Shown: piece by piece, positions 19,089 through 29,223 of the stretch
How the letters are laid out: each line of letters starts with the position of its first letter
How positions within the stretch are numbered: the first letter of the stretch is position 1
Assembly (NCBI GenBank): GCA_000230935.2
Contig: AGIQ01000004.1
Span: forward strand, 372,001 to 436,000
Direction of reading: 5' to 3'
Length of the DNA stretch: 64,000 nucleotides
Source of the DNA: Mycolicibacterium rhodesiae JS60
GTDB lineage: Bacteria > Actinomycetota > Actinomycetes > Mycobacteriales > Mycobacteriaceae
Translations under genes and position numbers: made by a program
The notes under the pieces: generated by a model
Told to the model about the DNA's origin: nothing
Seen by the model: the letters and a program-made list of their open reading frames with translations, nothing else
Database searches by the model: none

Positions 19089-20384
19089 GTGCTTAGACCC
19101 GTTAAATTCCCATCTGTGACACAGGCGATGCGCGAACGCGACACCCTGCCCCAAGGGCTGCAGGGTGCCGCCGACCCGAACTTCGCCTGTGCACTGCGAA
19201 GCTTCGCGGCGATGTTCCCGCATCCGCGCTTCGGCGGCGGCGCGCTGGCGGTCTACCTCGACGGCAAGCCCGTGGTCGACGTCTGGGCCGGCTGGTCGGA
19301 CCGCCGGGGACGCCAGCGCTGGTCCGCGGACACCGGTGCCATGGTGTTCTCGGCGACCAAGGGCGTGGCCTCGACGGTCATCCACCGGCTCGTCGACCGC
19401 GGCCTGATCGACTACGACGCGCCGGTGGCCGCGTACTGGCCGGAGTTCGGCGCCAATGGCAAGGCGGCGATCACCGTCCGCGACGTGATGCACCACCGCG
19501 CGGGTCTTGCGCATCTGCGCGGCGTGCGCACGCGCGACCTGCTCGACCACCTGGTCATGGAGGAACGCCTCGCGGCCGCACCGGTCGGCCGGTACTTCGG
19601 TAAGCCCGCGTATCACGCACTCACCTACGGCTGGCTGCTGTCCGGCCTGGCCCGTTCGGTCACCGGGCTGGGGATGCGCGAGCTGATCCGTTCCGAGGTG
19701 GCCGAGCCGCTGAACACCGACGGGATCCACCTCGGCCGGCCACCCGCGGGCGCGCCGACGCGGGCCGCCAGCATCATCGGACCCCAGTGGACCATCCCGA
19801 ATCCGATCTTCAACACCATCGCGCCCCGCATCGCGGCGTTCGAGGTGTCCGCGATCTTCGGCTCCATGTACTTCCCCGGCATGCGGTCGACGGTCCAGGG
19901 CGCCATGCCGCTGCTGGACAGCGAGCTGCCGTCGGCCAATGGTGTGGCCACCGCGCGCGGTCTGGCCCGCATGTACGGCGCGATCGCCAATGGTGGCGAG
20001 ATCGACGGCCGGCGCTACCTGTCCGCGGAGCTGGTCGCCGGGCTCACTGGTCGGCGCGATCTGACCTGGGACCGCAACCTGGTCCTGCCGCTCGGCTTCC
20101 ACCTGGGCTATCACTCGCTGCCGATCCCGGGCCTGTTGCCGGGCTTCGGGCATGTGGGGCTGGGTGGTTCGCTGGGCTGGGCGATTCCGGAGTCGGGATT
20201 GTCGTTCAGTTTCATCCATAACCGGTTGCTGACTCCATTCGTGGTTGCGGATCAAGCCGGATTTGTCGCCACCGCGGCATTGATCCGGCGGGGCGCCGCG
20301 GCGGCCCGCAAGCACGGTTTCGAGCCCGTGACCGAGTTCGGTGCCCCCTTCGGACCGCTGCCGGCCGGGGTCGTCGCAGGGTAG
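19089..20384 (+). CDS. lipL: Serine beta-lactamase-fold esterase/lipase LipL
   Basis: A 431-residue protein of the class C beta-lactamase/esterase family (Rv1497, LipL). The nucleophile motif SxxK is SATK with Ser88 and Lys91, after LAVYLDGKPVVDVWAGW. Later there is the Tyr region (HALTYGWLLSGLARSVTG) and a C-terminal HVGLGGSLGWAIPE block in place of KTG. The GTG at 19089 gives the full frame; a GTG at 19116 (VTQAMRERD) is an equally plausible start. No signal peptide is seen. The natural ester substrate is unknown. Synteny with M. tuberculosis is exact: it follows the mutase operon. Confidence 0.9.
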   Translation: MLRPVKFPSVTQAMRERDTLPQGLQGAADPNFACALRSFAAMFPHPRFGGGALAVYLDGKPVVDVWAGWSDRRGRQRWSADTGAMVFSATKGVASTVIHRLVDRGLIDYDAPVAAYWPEFGANGKAAITVRDVMHHRAGLAHLRGVRTRDLLDHLVMEERLAAAPVGRYFGKPAYHALTYGWLLSGLARSVTGLGMRELIRSEVAEPLNTDGIHLGRPPAGAPTRAASIIGPQWTIPNPIFNTIAPRIAAFEVSAIFGSMYFPGMRSTVQGAMPLLDSELPSANGVATARGLARMYGAIANGGEIDGRRYLSAELVAGLTGRRDLTWDRNLVLPLGFHLGYHSLPIPGLLPGFGHVGLGGSLGWAIPESGLSFSFIHNRLLTPFVVADQAGFVATAALIRRGAAAARKHGFEPVTEFGAPFGPLPAGVVAG

Positions 20385-21397
20385 TTCGGCCCTAGATCGC
20401 CCGTGCCGGCTCCTTGCTGGCCCAGCCCGCGGCCGGGCGTGTTGCCTGTTCGCGGGGCTTCTTGCAGCCACGGCTGACCTCGCCACATGCGGTGACTACG
20501 CCCTCCAGCAAACTTTCACAGCGAGTTCACAAGACGTCGCTAAAGGCGTGATAAATGTCACCGGGTGTGGTCCGAACCGTCCCGAAGTTCATCGTCGATG
20601 GAAAGTTCGCCAAATATCGACGAATAGCCGGTCATTTATCCTGTCGCGTTTGCTGACCCGTGTGGAGAAATATGGGAGAACCGGTAACCGATATCTCCGG
20701 ATCATCCAGAATGTGGTCTGGATCACGTTTACTGCGCTTTGGATAGGGAAATCTCAGCCTACTCTCAGGTTAGTAGCCATCTCCTGTGGCTGAAGATGAA
20801 AGTCGCTGGCTACAGGGTTATCGGATGCTGAGGCGTGATAGCGGAAACTCTCAGGATGGCATCGTAATGCGGGTGTGAATGGTACGCGTGCGGGACGCCC
20901 TTGGACGCTATTCAATGACCCGCGCAATGCCATTTTCGGCAGTGAGCCGAGGTAATTAGGCGAGTTCATTACCGTTATTTGCTATAACCGCATTGATACC
21001 AATTTGTGTCGGAATTGCGATAGTAAACACCCTGCAACTTCCAGCTCGCTGCCACGAACGGGTCATCGGATGCTGTCCGAGTGCCTCCCGCAGCGGTCCT
21101 GTCTCAATAAATATGCTGGTAGAGACGTTTTTGCCGCTACATCTCAGGAGTGTAACGACGATCGCGGCGGGAACCGCCACCGGATCCGCAGCTATCGGTC
21201 AGGCGGCTGACCGGGCACGACGTTAGGGCCAAAGGTCACATTGCCCAATCCCTAATCGAAAACATCAAGCATTTCTCGCGGTCTTAACGAAAAACGGCTA
21301 AGCTACCGAGCACATTGGCAACTTCGACTTCGTAGCTACCTCTGCATGGTCGGGTTGGGTTGCCTTGCCCAGGTCAAGAAGTGAGGTGTGAGCGGAC
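20385..21397. other. 1013-bp low-GC intergenic region before the polyketide synthase
   Basis: No open frame here has mycobacterial codon use or a recognisable product, and base composition is clearly more AT-rich than the flanking genes (the stretch around 20941-21000 is well under half GC). Seen in it are competing short stems GTAGCCA (20773-20779) with TGGCTAC (20807-20813), and AGCCA (20775-20779) with TGGCT (20787-20791). A CTCTCAGG-like word occurs several times (near 20760, 20847 and 21144), and there is a perfect hairpin at 21196-21213. It probably holds the promoter and leader of the lipid locus; a small RNA cannot be excluded. Confidence 0.6.
21196..21213. other. 7-bp perfect inverted repeat upstream of the PKS
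   Basis: CGGTCAG and CTGACCG separated by GCGG, about 185 bp before the PKS start. It could be an operator dyad or an RNA hairpin in the leader; nothing in the sequence decides which. Confidence 0.4.
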
Positions 21398-24300
21398 GTG
21401 CGTCAGACATCTGTCACCCCCATCGCCGTCGTCGGCATGGCTTGCCGACTACCCGGTGGTATCGACTCGCCCCACAAGTTGTGGGAGGCGTTGCTCGAGG
21501 GCGCTGATCTGGTCACTGAGATTCCCGCCGACCGCTGGGACGCCGACGACCTCTACGACCCCGAGCCCGGCGTGCCCGGCCGCTCGGTGTCGAAATGGGG
21601 TGCCTTCATCGACGACGTCACCGGGTTCGACCCCGATTTCTTCGGGATCAACGAGCGCGAGGCCACCGCGATGGACCCGCAGCACCGCGTGCTGTTGGAG
21701 ACCTGCTGGGAAGCCACCGAACAAGCCGGCTTCACGCCGTCCTCGCTGTCCGGCACGTCGACCGGTGTCTTCATCGGCATGTCGCATGACGACTATGCGA
21801 TGGTCACCAGCGACGCCGGCGCGTTCGATCAGGCCTATGCCTTCACCGGGGCGCCGTTCAGCATGGCGTCGGGCCGCATCTCGCACGCGCTCGGTTTGAC
21901 CGGCCCCGCGGTCACCATGGACACCGCCTGCTCGTCGAGCTTGGTCGCAGTGCACCAGGCCTGCCGCAGCCTGCATGATGGCGAAAGCGACATGGCGCTG
22001 GCGGGCGGTGTGATGTTGATGCTCGACAAGCGCCTCTACGCCTCGTCCTCGGGGCAGGGGATGCTGTCGCCGACCGGACGCTGCCACTCCTTCGACGTCG
22101 CCGCCGACGGTTTTGTCCGCGCCGAGGGTTGCGGGATCGTCGTCCTCAAGCGCCTCGACGACGCCCAGCGCGACGGCGACCGGGTGCTGGCCGTCATCAA
22201 GAGCACTGCGTCCAACCAGGACGGCCGCACCGAGAACATCCTGACCCCGTCCCGCGACGCCCAGATTTCGGTGTTCCAGTCCGCACTCGCCGCCGCCGGT
22301 GTCGACCCCGACACCGTCGGGATGGTCGAGGCGCACGGCACCGGCACTCCGGTCGGCGACACGATCGAGTTCAACAGCATCTCGACCGTCTACGGCCACG
22401 CCGGCCCGACGGCCCTCACCTCGGTCAAGAGCAACTTCGGCCACGCCGAATCCGCGGCGGGTGTCCTCGGCCTGATGAAGGCCGTCCTCGCGGTGCACCA
22501 CGGAGTCATTCCCCAGAACCTGCACTTCAGCCGGCTGTCCGACAAGAACGCCAAGGTCAAGACAGGGATGTTCGTCCCGACCGAGAACATCCCGTGGCCC
22601 AAGGAGGACGGGCCGCGCCGTGCGGGCGTCTCGTCCTACGGCATGTCGGGCACCAACGTGCACGCCATCCTGGAGCAGGCCCCCGACGCCCCGGTGGTCG
22701 TCGACGCCGACCAGGCCGAGCGCGCCGCCAAGGAGCTGTTGCTCTTCCCGGTGTGCTCCACCTCCGTCGAGGAACTCCGCAACACCGCGGCGAACCTGGC
22801 CGAGTGGGTCGCGAGCGCCGGCGACGACCTGTCGCTGTCGGACCTGGGCTACACCCTGAGCCGCCGGCGTGGACACCGCCCAGTGCGTACCGCGGTCATC
22901 GCCGAGGACCGCGCCGCGCTGATCGAGCAACTGCGCGCGGTCGCCGAGGGCGACGAGCCGTACCAGCCCGCCGTCGGTCACGACGATCGCGGGCCGGTCT
23001 GGATCTTTTCCGGGCAGGGATCGCAGTGGGCTTCGATGGGCACCGAGCTGCTGGCCACCGAGCCGGTGTTCGCCGCCACGGTCGCCGAGATCGAGCCGCT
23101 GATCGCCGCCGAATCCGGCTTCTCGGTCACCGAGGCGATGACCGCCGCGGAGACCGTCGAGGGTATTCACCGGGTTCAGCCGACCATCTTCGCCGTCCAG
23201 GTCGCGATGGCCGCCACGATGCGGTCCTACGGGGTCGCGCCGGGCGCCGTGATCGGCCACTCGCTCGGTGAGGTCGCCGCGGCCGTCGTATCCGGCGCGC
23301 TGTCGCTGGAGGACGGCGTCAAGGTCATCTGCCGACGGTCGCTGCTGTGCCTGCGGCTGGCCGGCGGGGGAGCGATGGCGTCGGTCGAGATGCCCGCCCA
23401 GCAGGTTCGCGAGGAGCTCGAGCGCGACGGCATCGAGGACGTGGTCGTCGCCGTCGTCGCGTCGCCCAAGTCGACCGTCATCGGTGGCGCCACCGACACC
23501 GTCCGCAAGATCGTCGCCGGCTGGGAGGCCCGCGAGATCATGGCCCGCGAGGTCAACGTCGACGTGGCGTCGCACTCACCGCAGGTCGATCCGATCCTCG
23601 ACGAGCTCGCCGAGATGTTGTCCGACATCACGCCGATGGCACCCGAGGTGCCGTACTACTCGGCGACGTCGTTCGATCCGCGCGAGCAGCCGTACTGCGA
23701 TGCCGACTACTGGGTGGACAACCTGCGCCACACGGTCCGGTTCTCGGCAGCCGTGCAGACCGCGCTGGAGGACGGCTTCCGGGTGTTCGGCGAGCTGGCC
23801 CCGCACCCGCTGCTGATCCGCGCCATCGATCAGACCGCAGGCACGCTGGACATCAGCGTCGCTGCCCTGGCTGGCATGCGCCGCGCGCAGGAGGTCCCCA
23901 ACGGTCTCGGTGACTTCCTCGGCGCCCTGTACTCGGCCGGCGCGCAGGTGGACTTCTCGGTTCTGTACCCGGTCGGCCGGCTGGTCGACGCCCCGCTGCC
24001 CACCTGGACGCACCGCAGCCTGATCCTGATCGCCGACGGTGTGGACCAGGCCCGCGGCGCACACCTGGTGGCGGCCCACCCGCTGCTGGGCTCGCACGTC
24101 CGGCTGCTGGAGGAGCCTGAGCGGCACGCCTGGGCCGCAGAGGTCGGCACCGCCGCGCACCCGTGGCTGATCGATCACCAGATCAACAACGTCGCGGCGC
24201 TGCCCGGCGCGGCGTACTGCGAAATGGCGCTGGCGGCCGCGCGCACCGTCTTCGGTGATGACGCCGAGGTCCGCGACGTCACGTTCGACGCGATGCTGCT

Positions 24301-27300
24301 ACTGAAGGACGAGACCCCGGTGCACGCCGTCGCCTCCGCCGGAGCATCGGGCGCCCTCGACTTCGTCGTCGAGACCGACACCGACGGCGAGCGGGAGCGT
24401 CGTGCCGGCGCGGTCCTATGCGCCGGCGAGGCCGGCGACAAGCCCACGAGCTACGACATGGACGCGCTGCGTGACGCGCATCCCAACCGCGCCGACGGCG
24501 AGGGCGTGCGCCAGTGGTTCGACGGCCGCGGTGTGCAGTTCGGCCCGGCGTTCACCGCACTGGTCGCCGTCAACGCCGCCGGCGAGAATGCCGACACCGT
24601 GCTGGCCGAGATCGGCCTGCCGTCCTCGATCCGCAACCAGCAGACCTCGTACGGCGTGCATCCGGCACTGCTGGACGCCTGCTTCCAGTCGGTCGCGGCC
24701 CATCCGGGGGTACAGGCCTCCGGCACCGGCGGCCTGCTGTTACCGCTGGGTGTGGACCGCCTGCGCGTACACGGCGCGACCCGCAACGCCCGCTACTGCC
24801 TGACCCGGATCGCCTCGCTCGACGGCTCTTCGGTCCAGGCCGACATCGACCTGGTCGACGACTACGGCACCGTGCTGTTCACCGTCGAGGGTCTGCGGAT
24901 GGGCACCGGGATGTCCGAGGACCACGAGGGCGACCGCGTGCTCAATGAGCGGCTGCTCGGTATCGAGTGGCGCCAGCATCAGGTCGCCGAGATCACCCAT
25001 GCGGTTGCCGCGACCTGGCTGGTGGTCAGCACCTCGGACGCCGCTGACCTGCTGGCCTCGGCACTCACCGACGCGCTCAAGCTCAACGACGCCGACGTCA
25101 CCACGATGTCGTGGCCGCAGCAGGCCGACCACGCCGGCAACGCCGAGCGGCTCCGGTCCTACTTCGCGGAGGGCGGGTTCGCCAACGTCGTCGTGGTGTC
25201 CCCGGCCCGCGCCGCCGGCTGCCCCGAAGAGCAGCTGCCGCACCGCGGGGGCGAGCACGTACGCCATCTCGTCCGCATCGCCCGCGAGCTGGCCGACACC
25301 GCCGGCGAGGCCCCGCGCCTCTACGTCATCACCCGCAACGCCCAGACCGTTCTGGCCGACGACCGGCCGAACCTGGAGCAGGCCGGCCTTCGCGGTCTGC
25401 TGCGGGTGGTCGGTGCCGAGTACCCGCAGCTGCGGCCCAGCCAGATCGACGTCGACGACAACGTCGACTCCAAGCTGCTGGCCCGCGTCCTGCTGAGCGG
25501 CTCCGAGGAAGACGAGACCGCCTTCCGCGGCGGCGCTTGGTACACCGCCCACCTGTACCCGAGCCCGCTGCGGCCGGACGAGCGCTACACCACGGTCGTC
25601 GACCATTCCCGCGACGGCATGCGCCTGGAGATCCGTACCCCGGGTGATATGCAGACGCTGGAATTGGCCGCGTTCGACCGCATCCCGCCGGGACCGGGCC
25701 AGATCGAGGTTGCGGTCACCGCGTCCAGCCTCAACTTCGCCGACGTCCTGCTGGCCTTCGGCCGTTACCCGAGCTTCGAGGGGCTGCACCCGCAGCTCGG
25801 CATCGACTTCGCAGGCGTGGTCACCGCGGTCGGACCGCAGGTCACCTCGCACCGGGTGGGCGACCACGTGGGCGGCATGTCGCCCAACGGCTGCTGGGGC
25901 ACGTTCGTGACCTGCGACGCCGACGTGGCGGTGACGCTGCCCTCGGGTCTGCGTGACGATCAGGCCGCGGCGGTGTCCACCGCTTCGGCGACGGCCTGGC
26001 ACAGCCTGCACGACCTGGCCAAGATCTCCTCCGGCGACAAGGTGCTGATCCACTCCGCCACCGGCGGTGTGGGCCAGGCCGCGATCGCGATCGCCCGTGC
26101 CGCCGGCGCCGAGATCTACGCCACCGCCGGTACCGAGGAGCGCCGCGACGTCCTGCGCGGCATGGGCATCACCCACGTCTACGACTCCCGCAGCGCCGCC
26201 TTCGCCGAGCAGATCCGCAAGGACACCGACGGCTACGGCGTGGACATCGTGCTGAACTCCCTGACCGGCGCCTCCCAGAAGGCCGGCGTCGACCTGCTGG
26301 CCTTCGGCGGGCGGTTCGTCGAGATCGGTAAGAAGGACATCTACGGCGACACCCGCCTCGGGCTGTTCCCGTTCCGGCGCAACCTCTCCTTCTACGGTGT
26401 CGACCTGGCCCTGATGGCCACCACGCACCCCGAGCAGATCCGCGAACTGCTGACCACCGTCTACCGGCTGACCGCAGACGGCGTCCTGCCGCAGCCGGAG
26501 ACCACGCACTACCCGCTGGCCGACGCCGCCACCGCCATCCGCGTGATGGGTGCGGCCGAGCACACCGGCAAGCTGCTGCTGTCGGTGCCGAAGGTGGGCC
26601 ACAGCAATGTCGTCGTACCGCCGGAGCAGGCCAAGGTCTTCCGCCGGGACGGCTCGTACGTCATCACCGGTGGGCTCGGCGGGCTGGGCCTGTTCCTCGC
26701 CTCGAAGATGGCCGCGGCCGGCTGCGGCCGGATCGTGCTGAACTCGCGGTCGGAGCCCAAGGCCGAGGCGCTGGCCGAGATCGCCCGCATGCGGGCCGCC
26801 GGCACCGAGGTCGAGGTCGTCAGCGGCGACATCGCGCTGTCGGAGACCGTCGACCGCCTGGTCACGGTGGCCACCGCCACCGGCCTGGCCGTGCGCGGTG
26901 TCCTGCATGCCGCCGCCGTCGTCGAGGACGCCATCCTGACCAACATCAGCGACGAGCTGATCGACCGGGACTGGGCCCCGAAGGTCTACGGCGCCTGGCA
27001 TCTGCACCGGGCCACCACGGCGCAGCCGCTGGACTGGTTCTGCTCGTTCAGCTCGGCGGCCGCCCTGATGGGCTCGCCGGGTCAGGGCGCCTACGCGGCG
27101 GCCAACAGCTGGCTGGACGGGTTTACCCACTGGCGCCGCTCGCAGGGGCTGCCGGCCACCGCGATCGCGTGGGCGGCGTGGGATGAGATCGGCGCGGGCA
27201 AGCACCTCGCCGCCACCGGTGACACCGCGATGATCAGCCCGGACGAGGGTGCGCATGCGTTCGAGGCGCTGCTGCGCCACGATCGCGCGTACAGCGGCTA

Positions 27301-27679
27301 CGCGCCGATCATCGGGACACCTTGGCTGACCGATCTGGCGCAGCGCAGCCCGTTCGCCGAGGCGTTCCAAGCCAGTGGCGACCGGCCTGCCGACACCAGC
27401 AGCTTCCGGGCCGAACTGCACGATCTGCCGCGCGAGGAGTGGCCCACCCGGGTTCGTCGCCTGGTATCCGAGCAGCTCAGCCTGATCCTGCGCCGTTCCA
27501 TCGACCCAGACCGACCGATTTCGGAGTACGGTTTGGACTCGTTGGGGAACCTCGAGCTGAGAACTCGTATTGAAACTGAAACGGGAATACGGGTTCGATC
27601 GATGGATATAACGACTGTCCGGTCGCTGGCCGAAGGCCTGTGCGAAACGCTTGCCGGCGTCATCACGTCAGCACGCTGA
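21398..27679 (+). CDS. Mycocerosic-acid-synthase-type iterative polyketide synthase (Pks5/Mas family)
   Basis: A 2093-codon frame encoding a fully reducing type I PKS with order KS-AT-DH-ER-KR-ACP. KS covers about residues 5-430 (Cys178 in DTACSSS, His in EAHGTGT and NFGHAES). AT covers about 530-850 (Ser622 in GHSLGE; VASH at 723-726 points to methylmalonyl-CoA). DH begins near 895 (His927), ER has the cofactor loop near 1556 (GGVGQA), KR has TGGLGGLG near 1757, and ACP carries Ser2048 in LDSLGN. Such enzymes make multimethyl-branched fatty acids. The start is GTG (VRQTSVTPIAVVGMACRLPGG). Position between lipL and ileS and the neighbours suggest a role in lipooligosaccharide-type acyl-trehalose synthesis, like mycobacterial pks5. 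The MutAB operon nearby can supply its extender. Confidence 0.93.
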   Translation: MRQTSVTPIAVVGMACRLPGGIDSPHKLWEALLEGADLVTEIPADRWDADDLYDPEPGVPGRSVSKWGAFIDDVTGFDPDFFGINEREATAMDPQHRVLLETCWEATEQAGFTPSSLSGTSTGVFIGMSHDDYAMVTSDAGAFDQAYAFTGAPFSMASGRISHALGLTGPAVTMDTACSSSLVAVHQACRSLHDGESDMALAGGVMLMLDKRLYASSSGQGMLSPTGRCHSFDVAADGFVRAEGCGIVVLKRLDDAQRDGDRVLAVIKSTASNQDGRTENILTPSRDAQISVFQSALAAAGVDPDTVGMVEAHGTGTPVGDTIEFNSISTVYGHAGPTALTSVKSNFGHAESAAGVLGLMKAVLAVHHGVIPQNLHFSRLSDKNAKVKTGMFVPTENIPWPKEDGPRRAGVSSYGMSGTNVHAILEQAPDAPVVVDADQAERAAKELLLFPVCSTSVEELRNTAANLAEWVASAGDDLSLSDLGYTLSRRRGHRPVRTAVIAEDRAALIEQLRAVAEGDEPYQPAVGHDDRGPVWIFSGQGSQWASMGTELLATEPVFAATVAEIEPLIAAESGFSVTEAMTAAETVEGIHRVQPTIFAVQVAMAATMRSYGVAPGAVIGHSLGEVAAAVVSGALSLEDGVKVICRRSLLCLRLAGGGAMASVEMPAQQVREELERDGIEDVVVAVVASPKSTVIGGATDTVRKIVAGWEAREIMAREVNVDVASHSPQVDPILDELAEMLSDITPMAPEVPYYSATSFDPREQPYCDADYWVDNLRHTVRFSAAVQTALEDGFRVFGELAPHPLLIRAIDQTAGTLDISVAALAGMRRAQEVPNGLGDFLGALYSAGAQVDFSVLYPVGRLVDAPLPTWTHRSLILIADGVDQARGAHLVAAHPLLGSHVRLLEEPERHAWAAEVGTAAHPWLIDHQINNVAALPGAAYCEMALAAARTVFGDDAEVRDVTFDAMLLLKDETPVHAVASAGASGALDFVVETDTDGERERRAGAVLCAGEAGDKPTSYDMDALRDAHPNRADGEGVRQWFDGRGVQFGPAFTALVAVNAAGENADTVLAEIGLPSSIRNQQTSYGVHPALLDACFQSVAAHPGVQASGTGGLLLPLGVDRLRVHGATRNARYCLTRIASLDGSSVQADIDLVDDYGTVLFTVEGLRMGTGMSEDHEGDRVLNERLLGIEWRQHQVAEITHAVAATWLVVSTSDAADLLASALTDALKLNDADVTTMSWPQQADHAGNAERLRSYFAEGGFANVVVVSPARAAGCPEEQLPHRGGEHVRHLVRIARELADTAGEAPRLYVITRNAQTVLADDRPNLEQAGLRGLLRVVGAEYPQLRPSQIDVDDNVDSKLLARVLLSGSEEDETAFRGGAWYTAHLYPSPLRPDERYTTVVDHSRDGMRLEIRTPGDMQTLELAAFDRIPPGPGQIEVAVTASSLNFADVLLAFGRYPSFEGLHPQLGIDFAGVVTAVGPQVTSHRVGDHVGGMSPNGCWGTFVTCDADVAVTLPSGLRDDQAAAVSTASATAWHSLHDLAKISSGDKVLIHSATGGVGQAAIAIARAAGAEIYATAGTEERRDVLRGMGITHVYDSRSAAFAEQIRKDTDGYGVDIVLNSLTGASQKAGVDLLAFGGRFVEIGKKDIYGDTRLGLFPFRRNLSFYGVDLALMATTHPEQIRELLTTVYRLTADGVLPQPETTHYPLADAATAIRVMGAAEHTGKLLLSVPKVGHSNVVVPPEQAKVFRRDGSYVITGGLGGLGLFLASKMAAAGCGRIVLNSRSEPKAEALAEIARMRAAGTEVEVVSGDIALSETVDRLVTVATATGLAVRGVLHAAAVVEDAILTNISDELIDRDWAPKVYGAWHLHRATTAQPLDWFCSFSSAAALMGSPGQGAYAAANSWLDGFTHWRRSQGLPATAIAWAAWDEIGAGKHLAATGDTAMISPDEGAHAFEALLRHDRAYSGYAPIIGTPWLTDLAQRSPFAEAFQASGDRPADTSSFRAELHDLPREEWPTRVRRLVSEQLSLILRRSIDPDRPISEYGLDSLGNLELRTRIETETGIRVRSMDITTVRSLAEGLCETLAGVITSAR

Positions 27680-27707
27680 TTAATAGGGTCGATAGGGGAA
27701 TCTGACA

Positions 27708-29150
27708 GTGGTTGCACTCACCGCAATCCATGACTGGGTTGACGCGCCGGGCACGGTCGTGTCGTGGAGCCCTTCGCCGGCATGCCGGAAGAAGGTCCAG
27801 GATGCGCCGGTCAGTGAGGTGCCTGCGAGCTACCAGCAGGCCCAGCACATCCGCGGCTACCGCAACCACACGGCCAACGGGCTGGAAATGGCTCGGCTGC
27901 TGATCCCGGCGTGGAACATGCCCGGCAAGTGCGACGTCCGCGCGATGACCTTCGTCATCAATGCCTACCTGCGCCGGCACGACACCTACCACAGCTGGTT
28001 CGAGTTCGACGACACCGATCAGGTCGTCCGTCACACTGTCGAGAACCCGAACGACATCCAGTTCGTCGCCACCAAGCACGGTGAGATGAACTCGGCGCAG
28101 TGGAAGAAGCACGTGCTCGACACCCCGAGCCCGCTGGAGTGGGATTGCTTCCGGTTCGGCGTGATCCAGCGTGCCGACCACTTCACCTTCTACGTCAGCG
28201 TCGACCACCTGCACGCCGACGCGATGCTGATGATGGCGCTGTTCGTGGAAATGCACATGAACTACGAGGCGCTGGCCGGCGGTGGCGCCCCGCTGCGTCT
28301 GCCGGAGGCCGGCAGTTACCACGACTACTGCGTGCGCCAGCACGAGTACACCGAGCGGCTGACCATGCAGTCGCCGGACGTTAGCGGCTGGCTGGACTTC
28401 CTGAAGAACAACGGCGGCACGATGCCGACGTTCCCGTTGCCGCTGGGTGATCCGTCGGTGCACTGCAGCGGTGACCTGTTGACCGTCCAGCTGATGGACG
28501 ACCACGAGTCGGACCGCTTCGAGTCGGCGTGCACCGCGGCGGGTGTCCGCTTCATCGGTGGCGTGTTCGCCGCCGCGGCGATCGCCCACCGCCAGCTGAC
28601 CGGTGACGACGACTACTACGTCATCACCCCGACGACCACGCGCAGCACCCCGGCGGAGTTCATGACCACCGGGTGGTTTACCGGCGTCGTTCCGCTGTCG
28701 GTGCCCGTCGCCGCCCGCAACTTCGCCGAGGTGGCCCGCGCCGCCCAGGAGTCGTTCGACTCGGGGATGCCGCTGGCGAACGTGCCGATCGAGCGGGTCT
28801 ACGAGCTGGCCGCGACCGAAGAAACGCCGCGCATCCGTCCCGCCGGACCAGGCGTGCCGATGCTGTCCTACCTCGACGTGGGCCTGCCGCCGCTCAACCC
28901 GGTCATCATGTCGCAGTGGTACGCGCAGAACGGGCACATCTACACCGACCTCGGCGCAGCCAATCAGGTCGGCATGTGGGTGAACCGGCGTACCGGCGGC
29001 ACGATCATCACCGTCGCCTACCCGGACAACCCGATCGCGCGTGAGTCGGTTGCCGAGTTCGTCGAACTGATGAAGTGCATCTATCTTCGGGTCGCCGACG
29101 GCCGCTCCGAGCTGGTGTCCTCCTCGCGCTTGCCCGTTGCAACGGTCTGA
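27708..29150 (+). CDS. PapA-family polyketide-associated acyltransferase
   Basis: A 480-residue condensation-fold acyltransferase of the PapA1-PapA4 group. The active-site HxxxD is His167-Asp171 in SVDHLHADAM. Other family blocks are the DFGxG-like region near TTGWFTGVVPLSVPV and the C-terminal NPVIMSQWYAQNGHIY. Members transfer acyl chains made by adjacent PKS enzymes to trehalose or related acceptors. The GTG start at 27708 has an upstream AGGGGAA; the gene begins 28 nt after the PKS stop, so cotranscription is likely. By synteny it is closest to papA4 of the pks5 locus. Acceptor and acyl chain are unproven. Confidence 0.88.
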   Translation: MVALTAIHDWVDAPGTVVSWSPSPACRKKVQDAPVSEVPASYQQAQHIRGYRNHTANGLEMARLLIPAWNMPGKCDVRAMTFVINAYLRRHDTYHSWFEFDDTDQVVRHTVENPNDIQFVATKHGEMNSAQWKKHVLDTPSPLEWDCFRFGVIQRADHFTFYVSVDHLHADAMLMMALFVEMHMNYEALAGGGAPLRLPEAGSYHDYCVRQHEYTERLTMQSPDVSGWLDFLKNNGGTMPTFPLPLGDPSVHCSGDLLTVQLMDDHESDRFESACTAAGVRFIGGVFAAAAIAHRQLTGDDDYYVITPTTTRSTPAEFMTTGWFTGVVPLSVPVAARNFAEVARAAQESFDSGMPLANVPIERVYELAATEETPRIRPAGPGVPMLSYLDVGLPPLNPVIMSQWYAQNGHIYTDLGAANQVGMWVNRRTGGTIITVAYPDNPIARESVAEFVELMKCIYLRVADGRSELVSSSRLPVATV

Positions 29151-29223
29151 TGCCATTGGGCGATAGCCCTGGGTAGCGTAGGTTTCGACGAGTTCGGTCT
29201 CGTGACAATTCGGAAGGTGACAT

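Noticed and set aside
20754..21226. Small frames of 66-77 codons in the gap before the PKS
   Set aside because: No ribosome-binding site, mycobacterial codon bias or family resemblance; frames on both strands are equally long by chance.
24740..27421. 893-codon minus-strand open frame opposite the PKS
   Set aside because: Antisense shadow of PKS coding sequence; its protein is an Arg/Gly/Val/Asp-rich sequence with no family features.
21398..27679. PKS as phthiocerol or sulfolipid synthase (Mas or Pks2 itself)
   Set aside because: Neighbours are PapA plus paired acyltransferases without mmpL, fadD or tesA, and position matches pks5; the fold alone cannot separate the family members.
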